A stretch of 64,000 bases of DNA from Chloroflexota bacterium. Lineage in GTDB: Bacteria > Chloroflexota > UBA11872 > VXOZ01. A model generated the notes under the pieces. The model saw nothing but the letters and a program-made list of their open reading frames with translations. It searched no databases and was not told where the DNA came from. The translations under genes and the position numbers were made by a program. The stretch lies in assembly GCA_958295775.1 (NCBI GenBank), contig CATQHC010000002.1:510915-574914 (forward strand). Direction: 5' to 3'. Positions 15,664-24,764 of this stretch are shown piece after piece. Positions within the stretch are counted from its first letter, which is position 1; every line of letters starts with the position of its first letter.

Positions 15664-17364
15664 CTATCCCTCTTCGTCCGGCTCGGCCTGTAGGCGTTGG
15701 CGAATCTCATCCCCAGATAGGGCGCTCTCCAGAATAGAGAGCCGTGTCCCGTCCGGCAGGGCGCTTTGCTCGATGACGGCGCGGGCGTTAGCCAGATTGC
15801 CGCCCGTAACGGTCACCACGAGGCTGGGTTCGCTCGCTTCAGCCGCAACTGTCCCGACCGCTGCCGCAGGCCGCTCATCTTGCACTTCCTCTTGTCCATG
15901 GTCCTCGGACGGTCTGTGGTCCCTTCTGAGGAATCGCACGTGGTATGCGAGCAGTGTCACGGCTATCAATGCCAAGCTGAGGTGAATGTTCAGCGCATCT
16001 ACAAGGGTATCACCGGTGAGTATTCCCAGTATTGAGCGGAGCGCTTGGTAGAGCAGTGTGCCAATAGCAATGACAATCGCTATTACGCTGGCGGAGGAAA
16101 CCAGGTAGAGATAGATGCGGCGCACGAGCGAGGCACGCTCCGCGCCGCTCACGTCTGCCTCAACCCGCCGCTGCGTCTGCCGCCAGTACCACACCCAAGC
16201 GACTAGGCCCACAAGCAGCAATGTCACGTAGAGGCTGAGCTGTCGTTCCAGCCAATACTCGGGAATATCGGCAGCATCCGCTTGTCCGGTCAGGATACCT
16301 ATGACCAAGCGGAGTATGCCGAAGGTACCGAATGACAAGACGGATATGCCGATCGCAGTAAGCAGATAGGAGTACACGCGGCGGATTGCCGCCTGCCGCG
16401 GCAACTCTGAGACCAATTCTGCGTCCCGCTCCAGTTGAGCGCGATGGTAGTACCAAACTGTGGCGGCAACGAGCGCCGTCGGCACGACCCAGGCTACGTC
16501 ATCGATGAACGCGAGTTGTTCTTCTACGGCATCCAGAGCACTTAGGAGAGCCCAGTAGAGGATGCGGCCGACTGCCAAGAGAGTTCCCGCGGCCCCGATG
16601 CCCACCATTGCGTAGAGATAGACCTTGCGCAGGGCCGACTGGAGTTGCGGGCTCTGCGCATCTGCGGATTGCGCTTGAACATTGGCCCAATGGTATGTCC
16701 AGCCGGCACTCCCCACGATAATCCATGCAATGTTGTTCGTGACCGGCAGTTGCCACCAACCGGCGCTGACGGATTCAACGCCAAGCATCTGCTGAAGTAC
16801 CGTCGTGAGCAGAGGAACAACCGAATTGGCTACAATGCCCAGGCTGCCGAAGGCGGCCGCATACCAATACCAGCGCGATATTGTTGCCGACCAGCCAACC
16901 TGAAGCGCAACCGGAGGTCGTTGGCGTAAGTGGTATATCCAGAAGAGACCGAAGATGATCAATTCGGCTAGGTTATCGAGCAGCACGGTCAGATCGAAGG
17001 CGCTGCCGGCAAGTCGCGCCAGCGGGACATAGAGTGTCTCTCCGGCTGCGCCTGCGGTTTCGATAAGGGTCACGCCCAGCACACCCAGGAAGTAGAGAGA
17101 GCGCAGCGCGCTCGCCTCTTCTGCGGTTTCACGGGCCAGCCGCTGGGCCCACACCCAATGGCCTAGCCACAAAGGTGTGCCCACCACAACCACGGCGAGG
17201 TTCAGGCTTAGGTGTTCGCGCCACCAATCAGTGCCCAAACCGAATTCGGGGTCTGCCGAGAAAATCAGAAAGACGAGCCGCAGCAGTTCGCTGCTGCCAT
17301 TCATGAATAGCAGAAGACCGACGAAAGCCGCAGCTAGAATGTAGAGGCGACGTACATTGAGCAT
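15664..17364 (-). CDS. Polytopic membrane protein built from six DUF5671-type repeats
   Basis: A 566-aa integral membrane protein. About six copies of a two-helix unit follow one another. Each begins with a basic-Tyr box (RRLYIL, RSLYFL, SRWYWY, RKVYLY, RRVYSY, RRIYLY), then a hydrophobic helix ending in a Leu-rich stretch, then a second helix with Trp-His/Trp-Tyr residues (GHWVWAQR, WYYHRAQ, VWYWRQTQRR). This is the DUF5671 pattern, whose function is unknown. The C-terminal about 90 residues are soluble and charged. It starts at ATG 17364, 57 bases after the stop of an upstream gene on the same strand, which may be co-transcribed. Confidence 0.8.
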   Translation of the reverse strand: MLNVRRLYILAAAFVGLLLFMNGSSELLRLVFLIFSADPEFGLGTDWWREHLSLNLAVVVVGTPLWLGHWVWAQRLARETAEEASALRSLYFLGVLGVTLIETAGAAGETLYVPLARLAGSAFDLTVLLDNLAELIIFGLFWIYHLRQRPPVALQVGWSATISRWYWYAAAFGSLGIVANSVVPLLTTVLQQMLGVESVSAGWWQLPVTNNIAWIIVGSAGWTYHWANVQAQSADAQSPQLQSALRKVYLYAMVGIGAAGTLLAVGRILYWALLSALDAVEEQLAFIDDVAWVVPTALVAATVWYYHRAQLERDAELVSELPRQAAIRRVYSYLLTAIGISVLSFGTFGILRLVIGILTGQADAADIPEYWLERQLSLYVTLLLVGLVAWVWYWRQTQRRVEADVSGAERASLVRRIYLYLVSSASVIAIVIAIGTLLYQALRSILGILTGDTLVDALNIHLSLALIAVTLLAYHVRFLRRDHRPSEDHGQEEVQDERPAAAVGTVAAEASEPSLVVTVTGGNLANARAVIEQSALPDGTRLSILESALSGDEIRQRLQAEPDEEG

Positions 17365-17421
17365 TGCCTGCTCCTCGTCTCGCGAGACGTCGACTGATCA
17401 GTCAACCTAGTTTTGATGCCG

Positions 17422-17922
17422 TTAGTGCAGCATGTAGAGTTCGAATGGCTCGACAATTTTCCACGCACCGTCAATCTGGCGTAACCGGACTTCGAATTGG
17501 CTGGAGTAATGATCTGCTTCAAAGATACCCAATAGGCCCAGCGGTGTCGGTCTGCTAAAATACCTGGTCAAGTTGATCCGGACGGTTGCGAGGCCATCCG
17601 CTATTTCCTCTTCCTCAACCACAATACGAACACCGGCATTGGATCTTGATCGATATATGGGAATCAAACTGTACCCATGCTCCTTTTCTGACTCCTCAAC
17701 ATTCTCCAGCACCTTGGGGGAGAGATATGACTTGGCGCGCTCTTCATCGCCGCGCGTGACCGCAGCCACGTAATTGTGTACGACGTTCCCGGGTGAGCTA
17801 CCGTCCGAATATTCAAGCTCGGTAGCGGAAGGAGAGCGCCAAACGAGCACAACGGCAAGCACTACAATGAAGAATATGACCACAAGAATCGTCGCCAGAA
17901 ATCGGTCAATCCCGCGTAACAT
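17422..17922 (-). CDS. Membrane-anchored protein with NTF2-like domain, unknown function
   Basis: A 166-aa protein with one N-terminal transmembrane helix (IDRFLATILVVIFFIVVLAVV). The extracytoplasmic domain begins with a segment typical of NTF2/DUF4878-like folds (NVVHNYVAAVTRGDEERAKSYLSP). It ends with VRLRQIDGAWKIVEPFELY, the usual final strand of such domains. I chose ATG 17922 (AGGT upstream) over a TTG at 17937. It precedes the DUF5671 repeat gene on the same strand. The function is unknown; a ligand-binding or envelope role is only a guess. Confidence 0.65.
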   Translation of the reverse strand: MLRGIDRFLATILVVIFFIVVLAVVLVWRSPSATELEYSDGSSPGNVVHNYVAAVTRGDEERAKSYLSPKVLENVEESEKEHGYSLIPIYRSRSNAGVRIVVEEEEIADGLATVRINLTRYFSRPTPLGLLGIFEADHYSSQFEVRLRQIDGAWKIVEPFELYMLH

Positions 17923-17973
17923 TGGACGTACCTGCAATTCTCAATGACGTGCTGCAATTCCGGCTATACAGTT

Positions 17974-17982
17974 AGTATACCA
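17974..17982 (-). promoter_or_regulatory. Candidate extended -10 promoter element
   Basis: On the minus strand TGGTATACT, an extended -10 box, lies about 50 bases upstream of the ATG at 17922. The -35 region is poor. It would drive the NTF2-like/DUF5671 gene pair. Confidence 0.35.
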
Positions 17983-18164
17983 AGAGTGTAGAACAGCACA
18001 GTGGTAGCTGTTGCCGAGGCATGGCGCGGCCAGAGCCGCAAGCGTTGACGTTGCCACGGCTTCAATATGGTGGTCCTAAGCTAACTTAGGCGAGAATTCG
18101 GGCGCATGAAGCGTTGGTTTCTGTTCGCGGCGTGATGTTAAGCTCAGCTAAGGGGAGGGAGCGA

Positions 18165-18851
18165 ATGAGGTTAGTCTCGGCGCAAAAACTCGGCGGACTT
18201 TCGCTGATTGTGGGTCCGCTGCTGGCATTTGGCTGCTTTCTCTTTCAACCGGGCGGCCTGCTCATCAACAATGCGTTGATGAGTCGCGGTGAAGCCACCG
18301 TGGTAGCGCTGGCGCAACACCAAGCCATCGCGAACATTACGGGTATGGGCATTGCTCTTGGGCTAATCCTGGTCCTCTCTGGACAGATCGCGCTGGTGCG
18401 CAGTGCGCAGAGCGGCGATAGCGTGGAAGCGCTCTCTCAGTTAGGGCTTGTATTCCTGGCTATAGGCGCCGTTGGCTGGGTTCTCATGCAAGGACTTAAT
18501 CTGGAGATGTCCGATACGCGTGTGGAAGATACTGCATCATTCCAGTCCGCCGCGGCAGTATTCAGAGTTGAATTTGGCATCAGTCAGATCTCGGGCCTTG
18601 CCGTGGCACTTGGCTTCTTGCTCGTTAGCGTGGGTTTCGCGACCCGCAGCGAATTCAATCGTTTTGCAGCCATTGCTATTGCACTTGTTTCGGTCATTTC
18701 GCTTGGGAGTCAAATCATCGGCATCAGTATTCCCGCCCAAACGAGTACCATGATTTTGATAGCCCGGATTTGTTTCGTCATTTGGGGGGCTTGGAGCATA
18801 GCGCTCGGTGTCGGCATGCTGAAACGGAGCGCCGCTGTACATTCCGCGTGA
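18165..18851 (+). CDS. Multi-pass membrane protein of unknown function
   Basis: A 228-aa hydrophobic protein with about six predicted membrane spans (for example LGGLSLIVGPLLAFGCFL, GMGIALGLILVLSGQIALV, LGLVFLAIGAVGWVLMQGL, ISGLAVALGFLLVSVGFA, IAIALVSVISLGSQIIGI, ILIARICFVIWGAWSIALGV). The layout resembles DUF4386-type proteins, but I cannot assign it firmly. The ATG at 18165 follows GGGAGGG at good spacing; an in-frame start 51 bases upstream is less supported. It is monocistronic. Confidence 0.7.
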   Translation: MRLVSAQKLGGLSLIVGPLLAFGCFLFQPGGLLINNALMSRGEATVVALAQHQAIANITGMGIALGLILVLSGQIALVRSAQSGDSVEALSQLGLVFLAIGAVGWVLMQGLNLEMSDTRVEDTASFQSAAAVFRVEFGISQISGLAVALGFLLVSVGFATRSEFNRFAAIAIALVSVISLGSQIIGISIPAQTSTMILIARICFVIWGAWSIALGVGMLKRSAAVHSA

Positions 18852-19183
18852 GCATCCTGCTGATGGAGTGTCAGCGCAGAGGCATCAGCAACTCGTCCTT
18901 GCTTCCAGGGCGGGCGCGCAAGCCTTGAGCCTGACTATACCCATCACACTTGTCTTGGCCTCACGCGCTTGATCCTCGTTGTGGATGATGGTCAAGCAAT
19001 TTGCAGGTGAGCGCGACCGCTAAGATCGGCTGGGCTAAGTGCTGACGTAGAGTTGCAGTCCCAAACATAAAGCCACTTATGGTCTCAGTCTCGTGTGCCG
19101 GAGTCGTGCCCTTGCCGCTGAGGTCGTATAATTGGAATTAGGATCGGCTGGATTTGCCGGAACACCCAAGAAGGTTTGGTTTC
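18852..19183. other. Intergenic region upstream of the holin-like membrane protein
   Basis: About 330 bases with no convincing gene. It contains a TATAAT box at 19127-19132 about 52 bases before the chosen GTG. Nothing else is recognised. Confidence 0.55.
19127..19132 (+). promoter_or_regulatory. Candidate -10 box
   Basis: Perfect TATAAT, about 52 bases upstream of the GTG at 19184, in the correct orientation for the membrane protein/rfbB pair. No strong -35 is seen at 16-18 bases. Confidence 0.4.
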
Positions 19184-19561
19184 GTGCGTGCCCTCTTTCT
19201 CCGCAGCCTCGCAGTTTTGGTCGCGGTGCTGATTGCGAGTCGCTTTGCGCTCTTGGAGTTCGCGGAAAGCGGCGATTGGCTTTCCCTCATCGTCTTTGCA
19301 GTAGGCGTCGCGTTAATTAACGGGGTCATTGGGCCGGTGCTCAAGGTCATCTCCTTTCCGGTGACTTTGCTCACCCTTGGTCTTTGGATACTTGTGCTAA
19401 ACGGACTGCTTTTCTGGCTGGGTACGGTCCTATTGCCCGGGGTTGAATTGGCGGAATCCGATCGACCGACGCTGCTCACGGCAATGCTCGTGGCGCTCAT
19501 CATAAGTGTTGTCAGCTTTGCCGTGAATAGAGTGGTAAAAGAAGATGAGGACAAGACGTGA
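19184..19561 (+). CDS. Phage holin family 4 (PF04020-type) membrane protein
   Basis: A 125-aa four-helix membrane protein of the family often annotated as phage holin family 4 or DUF360. Hallmarks are FAVGVALINGVIGPVLKVISFPVTLLTLGLWILVLNGLLFWLG and a second hydrophobic pair near the end. The family is chromosomal and widespread; no lytic function is established. I chose GTG 19184, which follows AAGAAGG, over the TTG at 19154. It lies just upstream of rfbB, whose start is 37 bases after this stop, so the two are probably co-transcribed. Confidence 0.78.
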   Translation: MRALFLRSLAVLVAVLIASRFALLEFAESGDWLSLIVFAVGVALINGVIGPVLKVISFPVTLLTLGLWILVLNGLLFWLGTVLLPGVELAESDRPTLLTAMLVALIISVVSFAVNRVVKEDEDKT

Positions 19562-19598
19562 TCAGCTATTGCACGCAGGAGGGAAAAGCGTAGGTACT

Positions 19599-20624
19599 AT
19601 GAGAATCTTGATAGCGGGTGCAGCCGGCTTCATCGGTAGCAACTATGTGCGTTTCGTACTTTCACAGCATCAGAATGCGCAGGTGGTGGCACTGGATAAG
19701 CTAACCTACGCAGGCAATCCGGAGAATTTCGCCGCATTTGACGGAGACTCTCGCTTTGAATTCGTTCACGCCGACATATGCGATGCCGACGCGGCAGGAG
19801 AAGCCCTGGCAGGTTGCGATGCGCTTGTGAACTTTGCCGCGGAGAGTCACGTGGACCGCTCTGTCATGGACCCGGCGGCATTTGTCAGGACGAATGTGGA
19901 AGGGGTCCGGGTGCTAATGGAAGCGGCGCGAACACACGGGGTCAAGCGCATCGTCCACGTGAGCACCGACGAAGTGTACGGTCACGTACCTGAGGGCGCT
20001 GCCGGCGAGGACGCGCGCCTCGCCCCCCGCAACCCCTATTCGGCCACCAAGGCGGGTGGCGAATTGTTAGCCATGTCCTACTTCACCAGTTTTGGGTTGC
20101 CGGTAATGGTCACGCGCGGCGCAAATACGATTGGCCCGCATCAATATCCGGAGAAAGTCGTGCCCGTCTTTGTGACGAATGCCATTGAGGACAAGCCCTT
20201 GCCAATCTATGGCGAAGGCCAAGCGGTGCGCAATTATATGTATGTCGCAGACCACTGTGCCGGCATCGATCTTGTCTTGCGCGAAGGCGAGCCGGGTTCT
20301 GTCTACAATGTTGGTGTAGAGTTCGAGGTTAATACGGTTTCGCTGGCAATGGGAGTCTTGGAGCTTCTTGAAAAGCCGCGATCGCTCATGCGGCTCATCG
20401 ACGATCGACCCGGTCACGACTACCGTTATAGTCTCAATTCAGCGCGCCTAGAAGCGCTTGGCTGGCAGCCGCAGTATACGTTTCAGCGAGCGCTCGCAGA
20501 GACGGTGCAGTGGTATGTCGACAACGAGGACTGGTGGCAACCCATCAAGTCCGGCAGCTATCGGGAATATTACGAGAAGAACTACGCGGCCCGGCTCGCG
20601 CAATCCCGCCCGCTAACCGGCTAG
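19599..20624 (+). CDS. rfbB: dTDP-glucose 4,6-dehydratase
   Basis: Extended short-chain dehydrogenase that makes dTDP-4-keto-6-deoxyglucose, step two of dTDP-L-rhamnose synthesis for surface polysaccharide. Motifs are GAAGFIGSNYV (NAD-binding GxxGxxG), LDKLTYAGNPENF, ESHVDRSV, HVSTDEVYGHV with the catalytic Thr-Asp-Glu, and the YSATKAG catalytic Tyr-Lys pair. RDRPGHDYRYS is present as DDRPGHDYRYS. At 341 aa it is full length. Start ATG 19599 (MRILIAGAAG). rfbD lies 26 kb away on the other strand; rfbA and rfbC are not in the window. Confidence 0.93.
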   Translation: MRILIAGAAGFIGSNYVRFVLSQHQNAQVVALDKLTYAGNPENFAAFDGDSRFEFVHADICDADAAGEALAGCDALVNFAAESHVDRSVMDPAAFVRTNVEGVRVLMEAARTHGVKRIVHVSTDEVYGHVPEGAAGEDARLAPRNPYSATKAGGELLAMSYFTSFGLPVMVTRGANTIGPHQYPEKVVPVFVTNAIEDKPLPIYGEGQAVRNYMYVADHCAGIDLVLREGEPGSVYNVGVEFEVNTVSLAMGVLELLEKPRSLMRLIDDRPGHDYRYSLNSARLEALGWQPQYTFQRALAETVQWYVDNEDWWQPIKSGSYREYYEKNYAARLAQSRPLTG

Positions 20625-20639
20625 TTAATTGCGCCGGGG

Positions 20640-20659
20640 ATGAGCGCGAGTACGCTCAT
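20640..20659. terminator. Hairpin between convergent rfbB and MaoC genes
   Basis: Perfect 7-bp inverted repeat ATGAGCG-(6)-CGCTCAT between the rfbB stop and the end of the oppositely oriented dehydratase gene. It has no T-run, so terminator function is tentative; it may serve both directions. Confidence 0.3.
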
Positions 20660-21069
20660 TGACTGAGAGTAAGCTCCGCGCTGCCTGTGACCAAGTCGTC
20701 TCCATGTTCGTCGCGGCAGCCTACCGTAATCTGAAGGACTCCCGATTCCGCGTCGGCCTTCTTCACTGTGCCCCAGGCAGTTACGGTGCCATCAACGTAG
20801 GCGGGTTTGCGAAAGCGAACCTTGAGCTTTCCTGAAGTAATCCAAGCTGCGCCGAATGTGGTCGTGAGCATTTCCATGATGTAGGCAAGCTGCAGCATGC
20901 CGTGGACAATCGGCCGTTCGAAAGGTGTGGTGGCCGCGAACGCGGGATCGGTGTGTATGGGATTGGGGTCGCCGCTCGCCTCGGCGTAGGCACGCAACAT
21001 TTCCAGTGTCACCGCGCGTGATTTGGCAGGCAATTCCGCGCCGGCAACCCAACGCTCTGCTGCACTCAT
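20656..21069 (-). CDS. MaoC-family (R)-hydratase-like protein, C-terminal subunit
   Basis: Hotdog-fold enoyl-hydratase-type protein of 137 aa. The hydratase-2 signature with the catalytic Asp and His is present as YAEASGDPNPIHTDPAFA followed by VHGML. Such proteins hydrate enoyl thioesters or dehydrate 3-hydroxyacyl thioesters. Its start overlaps the stop of the upstream gene as ATGA. The neighbour supplies a second, probably non-catalytic hotdog, so the two likely form a heterodimer as in HadAB-type dehydratases. The acyl substrate is unknown. Confidence 0.85.
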   Translation of the reverse strand: MSAAERWVAGAELPAKSRAVTLEMLRAYAEASGDPNPIHTDPAFAATTPFERPIVHGMLQLAYIMEMLTTTFGAAWITSGKLKVRFRKPAYVDGTVTAWGTVKKADAESGVLQITVGCRDEHGDDLVTGSAELTLSQ

Positions 21070-21464
21070 ACCTTATCCTCGCTCGTTGGCATCATCAACA
21101 TCGAGCGTCCTGTTAGGACGGGGCGCCCAGCGTGCGCGGCCCTGATTTCCACTACAATCACGTCCATGCCGGCCCGCACCGCGGCCTGGACAACCTCGGC
21201 CTCGGCGTTGATCGTGCTGCCGATTGCGGCAGAATCCATGAACGCAAACTCCTGGGTGGCGTGCACCGAACCAGGCGGCAGACCGATAGCCTCTATCAGC
21301 CCCGCGAGGACCCACGCAGCAATAGCCAGCGGTGGCGCAAATTTGCTGTCATCGTGATAGAGAGGGCTCTCACTCCCCACAGCGAGCAGGTACTGCCGGA
21401 CTCTCTCGGGAGCGAGACAGATCTCTTGTGCCGGAAAGCGATGTCCTACTGAGTAACGCGGCAT
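21066..21464 (-). CDS. MaoC N-terminal (FAS1-like dehydratase) domain protein
   Basis: A 132-aa hotdog protein of the FAS1-like dehydratase domain type, the usual non-catalytic partner of MaoC hydratase subunits. It lacks the full Asp-His hydratase signature. Visible family features are AVGSESPLYHDD, the region PPLAIAAWVLAGL, and VHATQEFAFM. I chose ATG 21464; a TTG at 21476 is possible and neither has a strong ribosome binding site. Its stop overlaps the start of the catalytic subunit by four bases, so the two are translationally coupled. Confidence 0.78.
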   Translation of the reverse strand: MPRYSVGHRFPAQEICLAPERVRQYLLAVGSESPLYHDDSKFAPPLAIAAWVLAGLIEAIGLPPGSVHATQEFAFMDSAAIGSTINAEAEVVQAAVRAGMDVIVVEIRAAHAGRPVLTGRSMLMMPTSEDKV

Positions 21465-21837
21465 TATTTTCGTCAATCACCGCAGCAGATACGTGAGCCA
21501 GTCATGTTACGCAAGGGTACGCACTTTCGCGCCAAAAGGAAGAACTGCTAACAATTGTACAGCGGTGACAGCAGCTACTTGCTCATTCCCGGCTCATTAT
21601 AGCCGCTGTGGTCGATGTGTTTCCATACAATTTAGTCAGAGACCCACTTTGCGACCGCGCAGCGAAGGGTAGTTAGATTGAATCGAGCCGCTAGGTATCG
21701 TGAGCCCGTAAGCTGGCGGTAGAAGACTCTCCCATAAACTGGGCGTGGGCCATCCCACCCACCTGAGGCTAAGGGTTGGTGTACAATAGGCAACGATACG
21801 GCGGACATCCCGTTCTGAAGAGTTCCAAGCACTTTCC
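21465..21837. other. Intergenic region between divergent MaoC and CsoR operons
   Basis: About 370 bases with no credible gene. It carries a TATAAT box on the minus strand (21596-21601). No clear CsoR-type palindrome was recognised near the csoR-like start. Confidence 0.55.
21596..21601 (-). promoter_or_regulatory. Candidate -10 box for the MaoC pair
   Basis: TATAAT read on the minus strand, with a weak -35 candidate (TGGAAA, 18-base spacer). It would give a leader of about 125 bases for the dehydratase pair. Confidence 0.35.
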
Positions 21838-22251
21838 ATGAGCACAATTCAAGAGTCTCCGTCAACAGAAGAGCAACGCGTAATGTCCGCGGCGTCCGAG
21901 ACGCCGGCCGGACATAGGTATCAAGCCGAACAGCAAGCCTTGCTCAACCGGCTCCGGCGGATCGAAGGTCAAGTGCGGGGCATTCAGCGCATGGTTGATG
22001 AAGACCGGTACTGTGTTGACATTCTCCAGCAAATGGCGGCGATTACGTCCGGAATTCAGGAAGTATCGCTCATCGTGCTCCGTAGCCACATCGAAGGATG
22101 TGTGTCGGAGGCAATTCGTTCGGGCGAGGACCAAGAGTTGATCGAAGAACTAATGCACGCAATTCGAAACGGCGTCGGGCGCTGGGTGGTTCCACCACAT
22201 ACCGGGAGTGGACCGGCATCCGTCTCAGAGGAATTTCGCGAAGAGGAGTAG
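21838..22251 (+). CDS. CsoR/RcnR-family metal-sensing transcriptional regulator
   Basis: All-helical DUF156 repressor that releases DNA upon binding Cu(I) or a related effector. The core QALLNRLRRIEGQVRGIQRMV is the family signature. Candidate Cu(I) ligands are C59, H84 and C88, in the exact C-x24-H-x3-C spacing of CsoR. A 27-residue N-terminal extension and a C-terminal tail make it 137 aa, longer than the usual ~90-120. No copper transporter or chaperone is adjacent. Instead an oxidoreductase gene starts 3 bases after its stop, so it likely controls that operon; the true inducer is not known. Confidence 0.88.
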   Translation: MSTIQESPSTEEQRVMSAASETPAGHRYQAEQQALLNRLRRIEGQVRGIQRMVDEDRYCVDILQQMAAITSGIQEVSLIVLRSHIEGCVSEAIRSGEDQELIEELMHAIRNGVGRWVVPPHTGSGPASVSEEFREEE

Positions 22252-22254
22252 TGT

Positions 22255-23246
<992 letters not shown>

Positions 23247-23250
<4 letters not shown>

Positions 23251-24344
23251 TGAACATAATTGGCCGACCGGTGGAAGATCTTGACACGCCAGTTCTCTTG
23301 GTAGACCTAGACGTGATGGAGCGCAACGTAGCGCGCATGGCGCGCGTGATAATAGAAGAAGCGGGCATTAACTGGCGTCCCCACAGCAAGGGTATCAAGT
23401 CACCCGCCATCGCCCACTTGCTACAGGCTGCCGGCGCCATTGGTGTGACGTGCGCCAAGCTTGGCGAAGCCGAGGTGATGGTCGCGGGCGGCATCCGCAG
23501 TATCCTCATCGCCAACCAGATTGTGGGACCCCAAAAGATCGCCCGGCTCGTCAACCTGAGCAAACATGCTGACGTGATACCTGCTGTGGACAACGAGGAT
23601 AACGTGCGGGAAATTGCCGAAGCAGCGGCGCGCAAGGGTGTGCGGCAGCGTCTAGTGGTAGAAATCAACGTTGGCATCGACCGGGCCGGCGTGTTGCCCG
23701 GCGAGCCGGTGGTCGCGCTTGCCAAGAAGATTGCGTCCTATTCCAGTCTTGAATTCGCCGGCGTGATGGCATGGGAAGCGCTCGTCCTTGGCGCCAAGGA
23801 CGACGCGGAAAAAGGACGCATGGTAAAGGAAGCGATTTCGCAGCTCACGGAGAGCGCGGACCGCTGCCGCGACGCGGGCTTACCGGTGGAAATTGTAAGC
23901 TGTGGCGGCAGCGGCACATACTGGCACACCGCTTTCCAGCCGGGGGTCACGGAAATTCAGGGCGGCGGCGGTATTTTTTGCGATATCACCTACCGGGAAC
24001 GCTTTGAGGTGGATCATGAATACGCGCTGACGGTGCTCTCAACCGTAACGAGCAGACCGGCTCCCACGCGCATCATTTGCGATGCGGGCAAGAAGACGAT
24101 GAGTACCGACGCAAGCGTTCCCAAGCCCTTGGGTTTGGCCGAAGTTGCCTCCGTCGGCTGCTCGGCGGAGCATGGCACCATCCATTTGGTAGAGGAGTCC
24201 GATACTCCCCGTGTCGGAGACAAGATTCAGTTCATCGTGGGCTATGGCGATACCACGGTATTCTTGCACGACAACTTCTACGGCATTCGCGACGGCCGCG
24301 TAGAGGTGGTGTGGCCGATTCTTGGGCGCGGCAAATTGCAGTAG
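23247..24344 (+). CDS. DSD1 / D-threonine aldolase-like PLP-dependent enzyme
   Basis: Fold-type III PLP enzyme of the alanine racemase-like D-threonine aldolase/D-serine dehydratase family. The N-terminal TIM-barrel has DLDTPVLLVDLDVMERN and the PLP-Lys segment NWRPHSKGIKSP. The C-terminal metal site is suggested by the HxC-type pair in SVGCSAEHGTIHL. The length of 365 aa fits. I chose ATG 23247, which overlaps the previous stop as ATGA; a GTG at 23232 is also in frame. It follows a Gfo/Idh gene and is third in the CsoR-led operon. Activity could be aldolase or dehydratase. Confidence 0.87.
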
Positions 24345-24355
24345 ACAGAACAAAA

Positions 24356-24397
24356 CGCCCTCCGCAGTGACTTACCCTGCCGGAGAGCGCTTCTTTA
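24356..24397 (+). terminator. Probable Rho-independent terminator of the CsoR operon
   Basis: Stem CGCCCTCCGCAG (24356-24367) pairs with CTGCCGGAGAGCG (24377-24389), with one bulge and one mismatch, and is followed by the T-rich CTTCTTTA. It begins 11 bases after the PLP enzyme stop. Confidence 0.5.
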
Positions 24398-24469
24398 CCA
24401 GAATTCCGCGCGTGCCGTATGCATGTCGGCCGTTTGGTGTCTGACTTATCTCGCTTGTTCGTCGACCAG

Positions 24470-24721
24470 CTATCCGGTGGGAATGCCCATCTCAATCAGC
24501 ATTACCGGAATGTTCTCGTCGATGCGGTAGATGGTAGCGCCGTCCTCGGTAATCAGACCCTCTGCCAACGGCTTATCAACCACATTGCCGTCCTGATACT
24601 TGACCTCTTCATTCTCGACTCGTGCATTGAGCGCGCTAATCTCATCCTCTGAGAGCGGCCGCAACGGCGCCTTTGTCGCGGGACAGCGCAATATTTCAAG
24701 TAGTTGTTCGCTAATGGGCAT
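24470..24721 (-). CDS. Trm112-family small protein with a single cysteine
   Basis: An 83-aa protein with the Trm112 start pattern LLEILRCPATKAPLRPL and the C-terminal GATIYRIDENIPVMLIEM. Bacterial Trm112-like proteins usually have a zinc ribbon with CPxC; here only one Cys remains (residue 13), so zinc binding is doubtful. It lies 43 bases downstream of a radical SAM gene on the same strand and is probably co-transcribed with it. The function is unknown; family members act as activators or scaffolds of methyltransferases. Confidence 0.8.
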   Translation of the reverse strand: MPISEQLLEILRCPATKAPLRPLSEDEISALNARVENEEVKYQDGNVVDKPLAEGLITEDGATIYRIDENIPVMLIEMGIPTG

Positions 24722-24764
24722 AAAGGCTATTCTCCGGTGCTATTGCTGACGTTCTCGTTCTCAC

